Assembly: GCF_003100395.1 (NCBI RefSeq)
Contig: NZ_CP029210.1
Span: 2,480,001-2,544,000 of the forward strand
Length of the DNA: 64,000 nucleotides
Direction: 5' to 3'
Origin: Aquabacterium olei
GTDB taxonomy: Bacteria > Pseudomonadota > Gammaproteobacteria > Burkholderiales > Burkholderiaceae_C
This document shows positions 1 through 8,291 of this stretch, one piece after another; the stretch's first letter is position 1, and each line of letters begins with the position of its first letter. Below the pieces are notes generated by a model. It ran no database searches, was not told the origin of the DNA, and saw only the letters and a program-made list of their open reading frames with translations. A program made the position numbers and the translations under genes.

Positions 1-994
1 CTGCCACGGCCTCGGCCGTCAGCCCACGGGCCTGGGTGCATCGCGCGGCCCGCAGCGCGGCCAGCACGGCCAGGGCCAGGGCGAACCGCTGCCCTGGCGT
101 GTCGGGCCACCGCTTGGCCTGAGAGAGCAGACTGGGCATGTAGGCCGCCACCACCGCCCCCATCAGCACGATGAGCCAGCTGAGGTAGATCCAGATCAGG
201 AAGATGGGCATGGCCGCGAATGCGCCATAGACCGTCGAATACACCGGCACCTGCGCGAGGTAGAAGGCCAGCGCCTTTTGCGCCAACTCGAGACCCACGG
301 AGGCAAAGAGCGCGCCGCTCCAGGCATGGGACCAGCGCACGAAGGTATTCGGCACGAAGCGGTACAGCGCGGCAAAGCCAGCGGTCTGCAGCAGGAAGAC
401 GATGCCCGTCAGCATCAGGCTCAGGCCGCCCGGCAGGTCAGCCACCAGCCCGCGAGACGCCGACAGCACGTAGGAGGTCACGGACAGGCTGACGGCGGCC
501 ACCAGCGGCCCGAGCGTCAGCGCCGCCCAGTACACCAGCACCCGCTGCGCGATGGGCCGGGGGCGCCGCACACGCCAGATGCCGTTGAGCGTGTGGTCGA
601 TGGTCAGCATCAGCGCCATCGCCGTGAAGCCCAGCGCCACCAGGCCCAGGCCCCCGAGCTGGCTCGCCTTGGCCGCGAACTTGGTCAGCGTCAGCAACAC
701 CGGTTTGGCGATCATGTCGGGCACCAGCCCGGCCAGCACCTGCTGCTCCAGCACCTTGCGGAACCGCGCAAACACCGGAAACGCGCTGAACAGGGCCAGC
801 ATCACCGTGAACAAGGGCACCAGCGCGATCGTGGTCGTGAAGGTCAGGCTGCCGGCGGTGAGCCCCAGGCGATCCTCGCGAAACCGGTGGCGCAGGGTCT
901 CGTAGGTCTGCCCCCAGGGCCACTGGATCAGCATCTGTACAAACCGGCGCCAGCGCGACAGGCTGGCCCGCCGGGCGGTCCGCAACACATTCAT
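1..994 (-). CDS. YihY/BrkB family inner-membrane protein (3' end cut by window)
   Basis: The reading frame starts at the ATG whose complement ends at 994 and runs off the left edge with no stop, so at least 331 residues are present and the C-terminus is missing. After a basic N-terminus (about residues 1-50) come several hydrophobic segments separated by short loops. These include a stretch with LTAGSLTFTTTIALVPLF and a conserved late segment with YGAFAAMPIFLIWIYLSW, both characteristic of the BrkB/YihY (UPF0761) family of polytopic membrane proteins. The family's biochemical role is unsettled; older names as ribonuclease BN or serum-resistance factor should not be relied on. It is divergent from the DUF2069 gene, with about 50 bases between the starts. 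Confidence 0.88.
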   Translation of the reverse strand, partial: MNVLRTARRASLSRWRRFVQMLIQWPWGQTYETLRHRFREDRLGLTAGSLTFTTTIALVPLFTVMLALFSAFPVFARFRKVLEQQVLAGLVPDMIAKPVLLTLTKFAAKASQLGGLGLVALGFTAMALMLTIDHTLNGIWRVRRPRPIAQRVLVYWAALTLGPLVAAVSLSVTSYVLSASRGLVADLPGGLSLMLTGIVFLLQTAGFAALYRFVPNTFVRWSHAWSGALFASVGLELAQKALAFYLAQVPVYSTVYGAFAAMPIFLIWIYLSWLIVLMGAVVAAYMPSLLSQAKRWPDTPGQRFALALAVLAALRAARCTQARGLTAEAVA

Positions 995-1044
995 CTGGCT
1001 ATGATGCCAGCCTCACGCCCCTCCCACGCTGAAAGAGCCCCGCA

Positions 1045-1491
1045 GTGTCCGTTCCCGATCCCCTCAACGAGCCGGTTCTCGGCCAGCACCCGCCCGAACG
1101 CCAGCGGCAGATCGAGGCGCTGCGTCGCGTCAACCTCGCCGCGCTGCTGGGTCTCATCGCACTTGGCGTGGCGTGGGAGTTGTGGCTTGCACCGCTGCAG
1201 GGCGGCAGCGGCGGCGCGCTGGCCTTGAAGGTGGTGCCGCTCACGTTCGGCATCGCCGGCCTGCTCAAGCACCGGCTCTACACCTGCCGCTGGCTGTCGT
1301 TGCTGGTGTGGCTCTACTTCACCGAGGGCGTGGTGCGTGCTGCGGGCGACACGGGCTTGTCGCAGCAACTGGCTTTTGTTGAAGTGGCCCTCAGCGTGGT
1401 GCTGTTCATCGGCTGCGCGGCTTACGTGCGCCTGCGTCTGCGCGTGCTGCCCCCGAAGGAAAAGGGCGCCCGCCGCAGCGCCGCCGACTGA
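1045..1491 (+). CDS. DUF2069 small membrane protein
   Basis: A 148-residue protein starting with GTG. It has four predicted membrane segments, roughly at residues 29-46, 57-73, 80-96 and 108-128, with a basic C-terminal tail. The central motif LKHRLYTCRWLSLLVWLYFTE-GVVRA is the hallmark of DUF2069, a small inner-membrane family of unknown function. In related genomes it sits beside wrbA and YihY genes; here YihY is the divergent neighbour. The downstream FAD oxidoreductase begins two bases after the stop, so the two are probably co-transcribed. No function can be assigned. Confidence 0.85.
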   Translation: MSVPDPLNEPVLGQHPPERQRQIEALRRVNLAALLGLIALGVAWELWLAPLQGGSGGALALKVVPLTFGIAGLLKHRLYTCRWLSLLVWLYFTEGVVRAAGDTGLSQQLAFVEVALSVVLFIGCAAYVRLRLRVLPPKEKGARRSAAD

Positions 1492-1493
1492 CC

Positions 1494-2948
1494 ATGCCCG
1501 ACACGTCTGACGCCCTGGTTGCCGCGCTGCGTCAAGCGCTGGGCGCAACGGCCGTCCTTACCTCAGAGGCGCAAGCGGACGAACACGCGCGTTATCTGAG
1601 CGACTGGCGGCAGCGCTACCACGGTCGCGCCCGGGCCATCGCCCGCCCAGCCAGCACCGAAGAGGTGGCCACGGTCGTCCGCCTGTGTGCGCAGCACGGC
1701 GTCACCATCGTGCCCCAGGGGGGCAACACCGGGCTGGTGGGCGGCGGCGTGCCCGACGCATCGGGTCTGCAGGTGGTGCTTTCGCTGAGCCGCTTGAACC
1801 GCGTGCTGGCGGTCGACGCCGCCAACCTGTCGATGACGGTTCAGGCCGGCTGCACCCTCGCGCAGGTCCAGGACGCTGCAGCGGCCGCCGGGCTTCTGTT
1901 TCCGCTCAGTCTGGCCTCTGAAGGCACCTGCACCATTGGCGGCAACCTCGCCACCAATGCCGGCGGCACCCAGGTGCTGCGTTACGGCACGGCACGCGAG
2001 CTGTGCCTGGGCCTCGAGGTGGTGACAGCACACGGCGAGGTGCTCGACGCCCTCAGCAGCCTGCGCAAGAACAACACCGGCTACGCCCTGCGTGACCTCT
2101 TCATCGGCAGCGAAGGCACGCTCGGCATCATCACGGCGGCCAGCCTGCGGCTGCATCCGCGCCCGAAGGGCCTGTGCACGGCCCTGGTGGCCTGCGCCGA
2201 CATGGGCGCGGCGGTGACGTTGCTGCAGGCCGCACGCCGCGACTTGGATGCGGGGCTCACCGCATTCGAGGTCATGGAAGCGCTGCCGCTGTCGCTGGTG
2301 GCACGACACCTGCCCGACGCCGCTCACCCTATTGCGCCGTTCAACGCGGACCCCACAAGCGTGCCGCCACCGTGGCTCGTGTTGATGGAACACACCAGCA
2401 GTGTGTCGGACACCCACGCCGCAGAAAGCCTGCAGGGCTGGCTCGACGAGGTGCTCACGACCGGCCTGGCGCAGAACGCCGCGCTGGCGCACAACGAGCA
2501 CCAACGCAGGGCCATGTGGGGCCTGCGTGAGAGCATCCCGCTCGCCGAAAAGACAGAAGGCCTGATGGTCAAGCACGACATCGGCATGCCCACCTCGGCC
2601 GTACCGGCCTTCGTCGAAGAGGCCGGCCGGGCCATCGCACAACGCTGGCCGGACGCGCGGGTCGTCTGCTTCGGCCACCTGGGCGACGGCAACCTGCACT
2701 ACAACGTGCAGCCGCCTGCCTTGGCGCGCAGCGGCCCTGCCCTCGCGATCTTTGAGGGCGAGGTCAACGCCCTGGTGTTCGGGCTGGTGATGGCGCGGGG
2801 CGGCACACTGTCGGCCGAACACGGCATCGGCGCGCTTCGCCGTGATGAACTGGCACGCCGCGCCGACCCAGTGGCGCTCGCCACCATGAAGGCCCTCAAG
2901 CAAACCCTCGACCCGACCGGTCTTCTGAATCCCGGCCGGGTGATCTGA
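1494..2948 (+). CDS. FAD-binding oxidoreductase, GlcD/D-2-hydroxyacid dehydrogenase type
   Basis: A 484-residue flavoprotein of the VAO/PCMH family. The N-terminal FAD-binding domain carries PQGGNTGLVGGG (about residues 73-84), the segment GGNLATNAGGTQVLRYG and IGSEGTLGIITAA. The C-terminal FAD-oxidase domain carries CFGHLGDGNLHYNV and the closing SAEHGIGALRRDEL. This layout fits GlcD, D-lactate dehydrogenase and D-2-hydroxyglutarate dehydrogenases, which oxidise D-2-hydroxyacids to 2-oxoacids and pass electrons to quinone or an electron-transfer protein. No glcE or glcF follows, so a single-subunit D-2-hydroxyacid dehydrogenase is more likely than glycolate oxidase. The substrate cannot be told from sequence. 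It is tightly linked to the DUF2069 gene. Confidence 0.9.
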   Translation: MPDTSDALVAALRQALGATAVLTSEAQADEHARYLSDWRQRYHGRARAIARPASTEEVATVVRLCAQHGVTIVPQGGNTGLVGGGVPDASGLQVVLSLSRLNRVLAVDAANLSMTVQAGCTLAQVQDAAAAAGLLFPLSLASEGTCTIGGNLATNAGGTQVLRYGTARELCLGLEVVTAHGEVLDALSSLRKNNTGYALRDLFIGSEGTLGIITAASLRLHPRPKGLCTALVACADMGAAVTLLQAARRDLDAGLTAFEVMEALPLSLVARHLPDAAHPIAPFNADPTSVPPPWLVLMEHTSSVSDTHAAESLQGWLDEVLTTGLAQNAALAHNEHQRRAMWGLRESIPLAEKTEGLMVKHDIGMPTSAVPAFVEEAGRAIAQRWPDARVVCFGHLGDGNLHYNVQPPALARSGPALAIFEGEVNALVFGLVMARGGTLSAEHGIGALRRDELARRADPVALATMKALKQTLDPTGLLNPGRVI

Positions 2949-2965
2949 GGGCCTGCAGCAGGCCC
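2949..2965. terminator. Hairpin between converging genes
   Basis: Perfect 7-bp stem GGGCCTG / CAGGCCC with a CAG loop, in the short gap between the stop of the FAD oxidoreductase and the stop of the PEP-CTERM gene on the other strand. There is no clear T-tract on either strand, so termination activity is uncertain. Confidence 0.4.
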
Positions 2966-2971
2966 GGAGGC

Positions 2972-3547
2972 TCAGGCGCGACGAAGTGCGCGCACCGCGC
3001 CGATCACACCAAGACCCGCCAGCATCAAGGCAACCGATTCGGGCTCCGGCACCGCAGAAACCGTCAGCGAGAACTGCTGCCCCACCTTCAGGCCGTTGAG
3101 CTGAAGCGTCCAGTCGGCGGTGCCGGCATTGCCGAACACGTCACCGATCTCAAGACCATAGCCTTCGCCGGGCTGGGCCAGTGTGATCTGCGCGATGCCG
3201 CCCGCGCGCGACAGCACCGAGCCCGGTGCAAATGTGGTCTGCACGGTACCGACCGAACCGAAGCTCACGCCCTTGTCCAGCGTCAGCGTCACGAGCGACC
3301 AGTTGAAGCCGCTCAGGTTGGCCAGCACGGCATCGAACTTCAGCTCGGCGGGGTCCGTCGCCTCCACCGTGAAGACCAGCGTGGCAGGACGCTGGTTGGC
3401 CAGGTTGAGGTCCAGGCTCAGCTCGCCATCGGGCGAGTAGAAGCCGGCCAGGGCATTGCCCTGGAGCGACATGCCGGTCATCGTCACCGCATGTGCGGAC
3501 AGGGTCGCCGACAGCAGGGCCGCCGACAGGAAAGCGTGCTTGATCAT
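2972..3547 (-). CDS. PEP-CTERM sorting domain protein
   Basis: A 191-residue secreted protein. The start is the ATG ending at 3547, preceded by a good GGAG ribosome site. A longer in-frame extension upstream overlaps the PhoX-like gene and is spurious. The N-terminus MIKHAFLSAALLSATLSAHA is a Sec signal peptide ending in an AHA site. The mature region is beta-rich with repeated L/V/T patches. The C-terminus has VPEPE at about residues 166-170, a hydrophobic helix and a terminal RALRRA, the tripartite PEP-CTERM signal processed by exosortase (EpsH/XrtA type). No exosortase or exopolysaccharide genes are in the window. The gene follows the PhoX-like gene by 26 bases on the same strand, so the two probably form an operon. 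Function of the mature domain is unknown. Confidence 0.87.
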   Translation of the reverse strand: MIKHAFLSAALLSATLSAHAVTMTGMSLQGNALAGFYSPDGELSLDLNLANQRPATLVFTVEATDPAELKFDAVLANLSGFNWSLVTLTLDKGVSFGSVGTVQTTFAPGSVLSRAGGIAQITLAQPGEGYGLEIGDVFGNAGTADWTLQLNGLKVGQQFSLTVSAVPEPESVALMLAGLGVIGAVRALRRA

Positions 3548-3573
3548 GTGAAAACTCCGTTGATCTGTGTGAT

Positions 3574-5091
3574 TCACTGGTTGCCACGTGCCCAGGGGCC
3601 CGTGATGGCGAAGGTGATGCCCGGCGTCTGGATGTTGACGAACAGCACGCGGCCGCTCGGATCCCAGCAGGCCCCACAGAACTCGCTGCCCTGGTGGTCG
3701 CCCGCATTGACGGACTTGCCCGCGGCGGCAATCTGCGCGGCCGTGAGGTTCACCGTGTTCTTCGCAAAGTAGTAGGCGTCGCCCTGCGCTGTCAGCCCGA
3801 ACATGCGGGAGCCGGAGCCGTAGCTGTCCGGGCTGTTGCCGCCGTCCTCGCACAGCAGGATGCCGCCCCGCGGGCTCACGGTGATGTTGTCGGGGTTGTT
3901 GCCCACCAGCTGGCCGCTGCTGACGTAGATGGCCTTCATCTTCATCGTGGCCAGATCCAGCTCCCAGACGGCACCGTCGCCGCGACCGGGGCGGTTGCTG
4001 CTGTCCACGCCCACGCTCGTGTCCGCGATGTACATCTTGCCGGCGTGGTACCAGATGCCCTCACCGCGGCTCATTTGCAGGCAGCCCGCATTCCAGGCCT
4101 GCGCGAACGTGCCGCTGCAGCCGGTGGCCGAGGTGATGCCCGGCGGCACCAGGGACAAGGCCGCGGTCGTCGTGATGTCGGCGTCCGGGTTGGCGATCGT
4201 GACCCACTCGAGTTCCACCTCGTCGCCCATCGACGCCACGATCAGGCTGGCATTCGGGCGCCCCTTCACGCGGGCCGCCTGCAGCTCACCGCCCTGCACC
4301 AGCGAGCCCACGCCACCTGGCGTCACATGGGGCACATAGCGGTACAGCGCGGACACGTTGCGCGCGTCCTCGGTCTCGTAGACGATGCCGGACTTCGGGT
4401 CGACCGCCACGGCCTCGTGGGCAAAGCGGCCCATGCCCACGATGGGCTGGCCCGTGGTCTGCAACGGATCGGCGGTCACCTCGAAGACATAGCCGTGCTT
4501 CTTGCCGGTGGTCGACACATTGTTCGTGTTGATCTCTTCGCAACTCAGCCACGTGCCCCACGGCGTCACGCCACCAGCGCAATTGACCAGCGTGCCGCCC
4601 AGGCTGGGCGCCATGCTGACCCAGTTGCCATCACGGAAGACGAGGTTCGTGGTGCCGCCCAGTGCGGTGGCGCCGGCAATCTGGCCGTCGTCGTAGACGC
4701 CGGGCGCCTGGATGCGGCTGGCGTAGTCGCCGGTGCCGCGCTCGTGGTTGCGCACCAGCACCATCTCGGTCGAGCGACCGACCTGGCGCGTGCGGACGAC
4801 GGCCATGCCGTCGTGGTTGCTGGGGCAACGCTGGCCGTTGGCCATTAGATCGCCAGTCCAGCCGAAGGACTTGTACGAGAAGCCGGACGGCAGCATGAGC
4901 AGGGGCAGACCGGTGCTCAGGTCATTCACCGGCGCGAGCGCGCCATAGGGGCCGGTGACGAGGTTGCTGAACCGGGTCGCGGCATGCGCCTGGCGCATCT
5001 GCAGCCCTTGCAGGGTGGTGAACAGGCCGGCGGCCATCAGGGCACCAGAGCCTTGCAGCATCTGGCGGCGCTTCATGTCGTGGGGTTTCAT
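3574..5091 (-). CDS. PhoX-like (DUF839) Tat-exported phosphatase-family protein
   Basis: The start chosen is the ATG ending at 5091 (505 residues). The upstream in-frame extension lies in a palindromic leader and lacks a ribosome site. The N-terminus MKPHDMKRRQMLQGSGALMAAG carries a twin-arginine-like KRRQMLQ motif, a hydrophobic segment and an AHAA cleavage region, so periplasmic or extracellular location is expected. The body matches DUF839/PhoX: conserved stretches include PWGTWLSCEE, FAHEAVAVDP, GIVYETEDA and PDNITVSPRGG-LLCEDGG. In characterised PhoX the WLxCEE region supplies iron and calcium ligands, which supports a calcium/iron-dependent alkaline phosphatase fold. It is shorter than Pseudomonas PhoX (over 600 residues), so the substrate is uncertain. 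It is paired with the PEP-CTERM gene downstream. Confidence 0.85.
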   Translation of the reverse strand: MKPHDMKRRQMLQGSGALMAAGLFTTLQGLQMRQAHAATRFSNLVTGPYGALAPVNDLSTGLPLLMLPSGFSYKSFGWTGDLMANGQRCPSNHDGMAVVRTRQVGRSTEMVLVRNHERGTGDYASRIQAPGVYDDGQIAGATALGGTTNLVFRDGNWVSMAPSLGGTLVNCAGGVTPWGTWLSCEEINTNNVSTTGKKHGYVFEVTADPLQTTGQPIVGMGRFAHEAVAVDPKSGIVYETEDARNVSALYRYVPHVTPGGVGSLVQGGELQAARVKGRPNASLIVASMGDEVELEWVTIANPDADITTTAALSLVPPGITSATGCSGTFAQAWNAGCLQMSRGEGIWYHAGKMYIADTSVGVDSSNRPGRGDGAVWELDLATMKMKAIYVSSGQLVGNNPDNITVSPRGGILLCEDGGNSPDSYGSGSRMFGLTAQGDAYYFAKNTVNLTAAQIAAAGKSVNAGDHQGSEFCGACWDPSGRVLFVNIQTPGITFAITGPWARGNQ

Positions 5092-5106
5092 GAGGGACCT
5101 TCTGGG

Positions 5107-5157
5107 GAGGATGTGGGGCGAGACAAACCCGCCGCGCGGCGGGATTCCCACATCCTC
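5107..5157 (-). promoter_or_regulatory. Large nested hairpin in the leader of the PhoX-like gene
   Basis: Outer arms of 11 bases at 5107-5117 and 5147-5157 are perfectly complementary. Inside them lies a perfect 16-base palindrome, CCCGCCGCGCGGCGGG, at 5128-5143. On the transcribed strand the structure ends about 15 bases before the start codon, just before the ribosome site. It could act as an mRNA-stabilising or translation-controlling leader, or as a DNA-binding site. No family is recognised. Confidence 0.6.
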
Positions 5158-5204
5158 GAAGGCCTCGATGACAGGCACGTGGCACTCTGCACCTGCCCGA
5201 CAGT

Positions 5205-5225
5205 CCCCCCCTCAGGCTGGGGGTG
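5205..5225 (-). terminator. Weak hairpin after the DUF1178 gene
   Basis: A C-run and a G-run separated by seven bases can form a CCCCC/GGGGG stem about 25 bases downstream of the DUF1178 stop, the last gene of the nuo-linked cluster. No T-tract follows, so this is only a possible 3' end. Confidence 0.25.
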
Positions 5226-5249
5226 CCGTCTCCCGACGCCCGCTCCCCC

Positions 5250-5759
5250 TCACTGCAGGCTGGACTTCGGCACCACCGGCCAGGGCAAGGCCATCACCTC
5301 GATGCCTTCGTCCGCGAGCGCCTCACGCTCTTCCGCCGAAGCCTGGCCACGGATGCCCCGCTCCGGCGCCTCGCCGTGATGGATACGGCGGGCCTCCTCG
5401 GCGAACCGCTCGCCGACGTCCTCCGTGCGGGCCGTCACCTCCCGCACCAGGTCGGCGTACATCGACCGCAACGCGCGCGCGACGTCCTGTGCCGTTTCAG
5501 CGTGGCGCGCACCTTCCGATGAAAGGCCGCCTCCTCCGCTCGCCGACGCAGCGGGCGCCGATACCGGGGTCACCTGCCCCTCTTCCTTCAGCCCCGACAC
5601 ATTGAGCCGCGGCGCCGAGGGACGCCGCACCACCTCGTGCCCCCCACAGATGGGGCAAGTCACCAGCCCGCGCGCCTGCTGGTCGGCCAGGTCATCCGCC
5701 GAGCCGAACCAGCCCTCGAAGTCGTGCCCCAGGGCACAGTGCAGATCCACCACCAGCAT
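5250..5759 (-). CDS. DUF1178 family protein
   Basis: A 169-residue soluble protein. The N-terminal half begins MLVVDLHCALGHDFEGWF and includes CPICGG (about residues 36-41). Together with the earlier Cys-8/His-12 this resembles a zinc-ribbon knuckle. It is followed by RRPSAPRLNVSG, the signature of DUF1178, found widely in alpha- and betaproteobacteria with no assigned function. A low-complexity linker leads to a charged helical C-terminal half (residues about 85-140, with DVGERFAEEARRIHHGEAPERGIRG). It lies 15 bases after the NUDIX gene and closes the nuo-linked cluster, an order conserved in Burkholderiales. Confidence 0.85.
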   Translation of the reverse strand: MLVVDLHCALGHDFEGWFGSADDLADQQARGLVTCPICGGHEVVRRPSAPRLNVSGLKEEGQVTPVSAPAASASGGGGLSSEGARHAETAQDVARALRSMYADLVREVTARTEDVGERFAEEARRIHHGEAPERGIRGQASAEEREALADEGIEVMALPWPVVPKSSLQ

Positions 5760-5774
5760 GGTTCAATGCCCGCT

Positions 5775-6380
5775 TCAGACCGTCTGCCAATCCAGCGACC
5801 AGTGTCCGGCTCGCCACTGCGCCAGCCACATCATTCCGACCATGGTCTTGGCGTCCGTGAGCTGGCCATCGCGCATCCAACCTTCCAGCTCGGCCTGGGT
5901 TGCCGCGAACACGTCCAGGAACTCGCCCTCGTCAAGTTGCCGCTCGCCCTCGGTGAGTTCGTCGGCAAACCAGATCTCGATGAACTCGTTGGCGTAGCCG
6001 ATCACCGGATGCATCTGCCCGGCCCGGGCCCAGCGGCGCGCCACATAGCCGGTCTCCTCGAACAGCTCGCGTTGCGCACACACCAGGCCGCCCTCCCCCG
6101 GATCGAGCTTGCCCGCGGGGAACTCGATCATCGTGCGCGACACGGGATAGCGGTACTGCCGCTCGACGACCAGACGGCCATCGGGCAGGATCGGCACCAC
6201 CATCACCGCGCCCGGATGAACGACGTATTCGCGCGTGGCCGGACGACCGTCAGGCAGCTGGATGCGGTCGCGCCGCATCGACAGAAAGCGCCCCTCGTAG
6301 ACCGTTTCCGACGACACGGTGTGCTCGCGCAGGTGCGCGTCGTCGGCATGGACCACAGAGGCATCCAGGGGCAAGGTCAT
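5775..6380 (-). CDS. NUDIX hydrolase, probable ADP-ribose pyrophosphatase
   Basis: A 201-residue enzyme from the ATG ending at 6380, which has an AGGAA ribosome site; the longer frame upstream is rejected for lack of one. The Nudix box spans residues 90-112: Gly-90, Glu-96, Arg-104, Glu-105, Glu-108, Glu-109 and Gly-111 fit the GX5EX7REUXEEXGU pattern, and the EE pair binds the catalytic magnesium. The preceding RQYRYPVSRTMIEFPAGKLD and downstream Pro in MHPVIGYANEFIEIW match ADP-ribose pyrophosphatases (NudF type), which cut ADP-ribose to AMP and ribose 5-phosphate. It sits between DUF2818 and DUF1178 behind nuoN. Confidence 0.9.
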   Translation of the reverse strand: MTLPLDASVVHADDAHLREHTVSSETVYEGRFLSMRRDRIQLPDGRPATREYVVHPGAVMVVPILPDGRLVVERQYRYPVSRTMIEFPAGKLDPGEGGLVCAQRELFEETGYVARRWARAGQMHPVIGYANEFIEIWFADELTEGERQLDEGEFLDVFAATQAELEGWMRDGQLTDAKTMVGMMWLAQWRAGHWSLDWQTV

Positions 6381-6449
6381 CGCAGTTCCTGTCGAGAGTA
6401 AGGCAGCAACCTGTCGTGCGGGCAGCACACGTGCCCGCCTGCCCACCGG

Positions 6450-6755
6450 TCAGTGCCGGCGCAGATAGCGCCAGACGAAACCCGGGAAGGCCAGCGTCAG
6501 GAAGACGCACAACCACACGGCCACGAACTCCCAGCGCACCGGGCTGGGCTGCCCGAGGTGCGATTCGAGCGCACGACCCACCAGCGCCACCAGCGCGGCG
6601 TACACGAGCAACTCAAGCAAGCGCCAGGCCACGGTCTTTGCCTCACGGCGGGGGCCGAACACAAACAGGCGCTCGTTCACGAAAGGCAAATTGGCCGCCA
6701 CAAGGGCGGCCAGCAGCACCACAGACACCGCCCAGACGGGCACCAGGCCCGTCAT
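6450..6755 (-). CDS. DUF2818 membrane protein
   Basis: A 101-residue protein with three hydrophobic segments (about residues 7-23, 45-62 and 75-93) and a basic end WRYLRRH. The motif NLPFVNERLFVFGPRREAKTV is typical of DUF2818, a betaproteobacterial family found almost always directly behind nuoN. Its start is 41 bases after the nuoN stop, so it is probably expressed with the complex I operon. An accessory role in complex I assembly or membrane placement is an inference from context only. Confidence 0.86.
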   Translation of the reverse strand: MTGLVPVWAVSVVLLAALVAANLPFVNERLFVFGPRREAKTVAWRLLELLVYAALVALVGRALESHLGQPSPVRWEFVAVWLCVFLTLAFPGFVWRYLRRH

Positions 6756-6796
6756 GCGGCAAACTCCATGTCAATAATGCAGAGCATCGTCGGCAC

Positions 6797-8278
6797 TCAA
6801 CCAGCCAGCGACTGGGTGATGGCGCGGGCGCACAGGGCCATCAGGCCACCCGGCAGGATGCCGAGCACCAGCACGGCCAGCGCATTCACCGACAGCAGCG
6901 CGCGGGCGGCGCCGCCTTCGGCCACCGGGGTGGCGTCGGTCGGTTCGTCAAAGTACATGACCTTGATGACACGCAGGTAGTAGAACGCACCGATCAGCGA
7001 CAGCACCACCGCCACGATCGAGATCTGCAGCAGCAGCGGCGAGTTCGTCGTGATCAGCGCCTGCAGCACGGCCAGCTTGGCATAGAAGCCCACCGTCGGC
7101 GGGATGCCGGCCAGCGAGAACATGAACACGGCCATGGCACCGGCCAGCACCGGGCTGCGCTTGTTCAGACCGGCCAGATCCGAGATCTGCTCGGACTCGA
7201 AGCCCGGACGAGACAGGATCATGATCAGACCGAACGTGCCCAGCGTGGTCAGCACATAGGTCAGCACGTAGAACAGCGACGAGCCGTAGCCGTTGCCAGC
7301 CGACACCGTGTTCCCCGCCACCACCGTCGGCACGAAGCCCAGCAGCATGAAGCCCAGTTGCGCAATGCCCGAGTACGCCAGAAGACGCTTCAGGTTGGTC
7401 TGCGCAATGGCCGCCAGGTTGCCGACTGTCATCGAGGCCACAGCCAGGATGAGCAGCATCTGCTGCCAGTCGGTGGCCAGGTTGATCATGCCTTCCACCA
7501 GCAGGCGGATGGTTATGGCGAACGCAGCCAGCTTCGGTGCGCCAGCCACCAGCAGCGTGACGGCCGTCGGGGCACCCTGGTAGACGTCGGGCACCCACAT
7601 GTGGAATGGCACCACGCCCAGCTTGAACGCCAGACCGGCGACGATGAACACCACACCGAACACCAGCACCTGCTTGTTGGCCGTGCCGGCCAGGGTAGCC
7701 TTGTAGACTTCGCCAATGTCCAGCGAACCGGTGGCGCCGTACATCATCGACAGGCCGTACAGCAGGAAGCCCGAAGCCAGCGCGCCCAGCACGAAGTACT
7801 TCATGGCGGCCTCGGTCGACTGCGCATGGTCGCGGCGCAGGGCCACGAGCGCGTACAGCGACAGCGACATCAACTCCAGCCCCAGGTAGATGGCCAGGAA
7901 GTTGTTGCCGATGATCATGATGGAGATGCCCAGCAGCGAGAACATGCTCAGCGAGAACAGTTCTCCCTTGAGCATGTCGCGGGACGCCGCATAGGTCTGC
8001 GCGTAGACCAGCGAGCCCATCACGGCCAGGGTGGCGCAAAACGACAGGAGGTGGCCCATGGCATCGGTCACCACCATCTGCTGCATGGCATAGACGGAGG
8101 CACCCGAGTCCAGCGCCTGCAGGTGCAGGCCGGCCACGCAGGCCAGCGACAGCATCGTCAGGTAGTAGGTCGGCTTGCGTTGCGGGCAGGTGACGAACAG
8201 GTCCACGAGTGCGACCACGCAGGCCAGGGCCAGCAGGACGATCTCCGGTGTCACCGCGATCCAGTTGAGGTCAGTCAT
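6797..8278 (-). CDS. nuoN: NADH-quinone oxidoreductase subunit N
   Basis: A 493-residue, about 14-helix antiporter-like subunit of the complex I membrane arm, last of the nuo genes. It has the conserved family blocks ALVALRRDHAQSTEAAMKYFVLGALASG, LAFKLGVVPFHMWVPDVYQGAPTAVT and RLLAYSGIAQLGFML. The lysines in the VPFHMW region and the LLAYSS-type helix are the proton-channel residues of this family. It takes part in coupling NADH oxidation to proton transfer. It starts 13 bases after the nuoM stop. Confidence 0.97.
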   Translation of the reverse strand: MTDLNWIAVTPEIVLLALACVVALVDLFVTCPQRKPTYYLTMLSLACVAGLHLQALDSGASVYAMQQMVVTDAMGHLLSFCATLAVMGSLVYAQTYAASRDMLKGELFSLSMFSLLGISIMIIGNNFLAIYLGLELMSLSLYALVALRRDHAQSTEAAMKYFVLGALASGFLLYGLSMMYGATGSLDIGEVYKATLAGTANKQVLVFGVVFIVAGLAFKLGVVPFHMWVPDVYQGAPTAVTLLVAGAPKLAAFAITIRLLVEGMINLATDWQQMLLILAVASMTVGNLAAIAQTNLKRLLAYSGIAQLGFMLLGFVPTVVAGNTVSAGNGYGSSLFYVLTYVLTTLGTFGLIMILSRPGFESEQISDLAGLNKRSPVLAGAMAVFMFSLAGIPPTVGFYAKLAVLQALITTNSPLLLQISIVAVVLSLIGAFYYLRVIKVMYFDEPTDATPVAEGGAARALLSVNALAVLVLGILPGGLMALCARAITQSLAG

Positions 8279-8291
8279 GTTGGTTCGGGCC

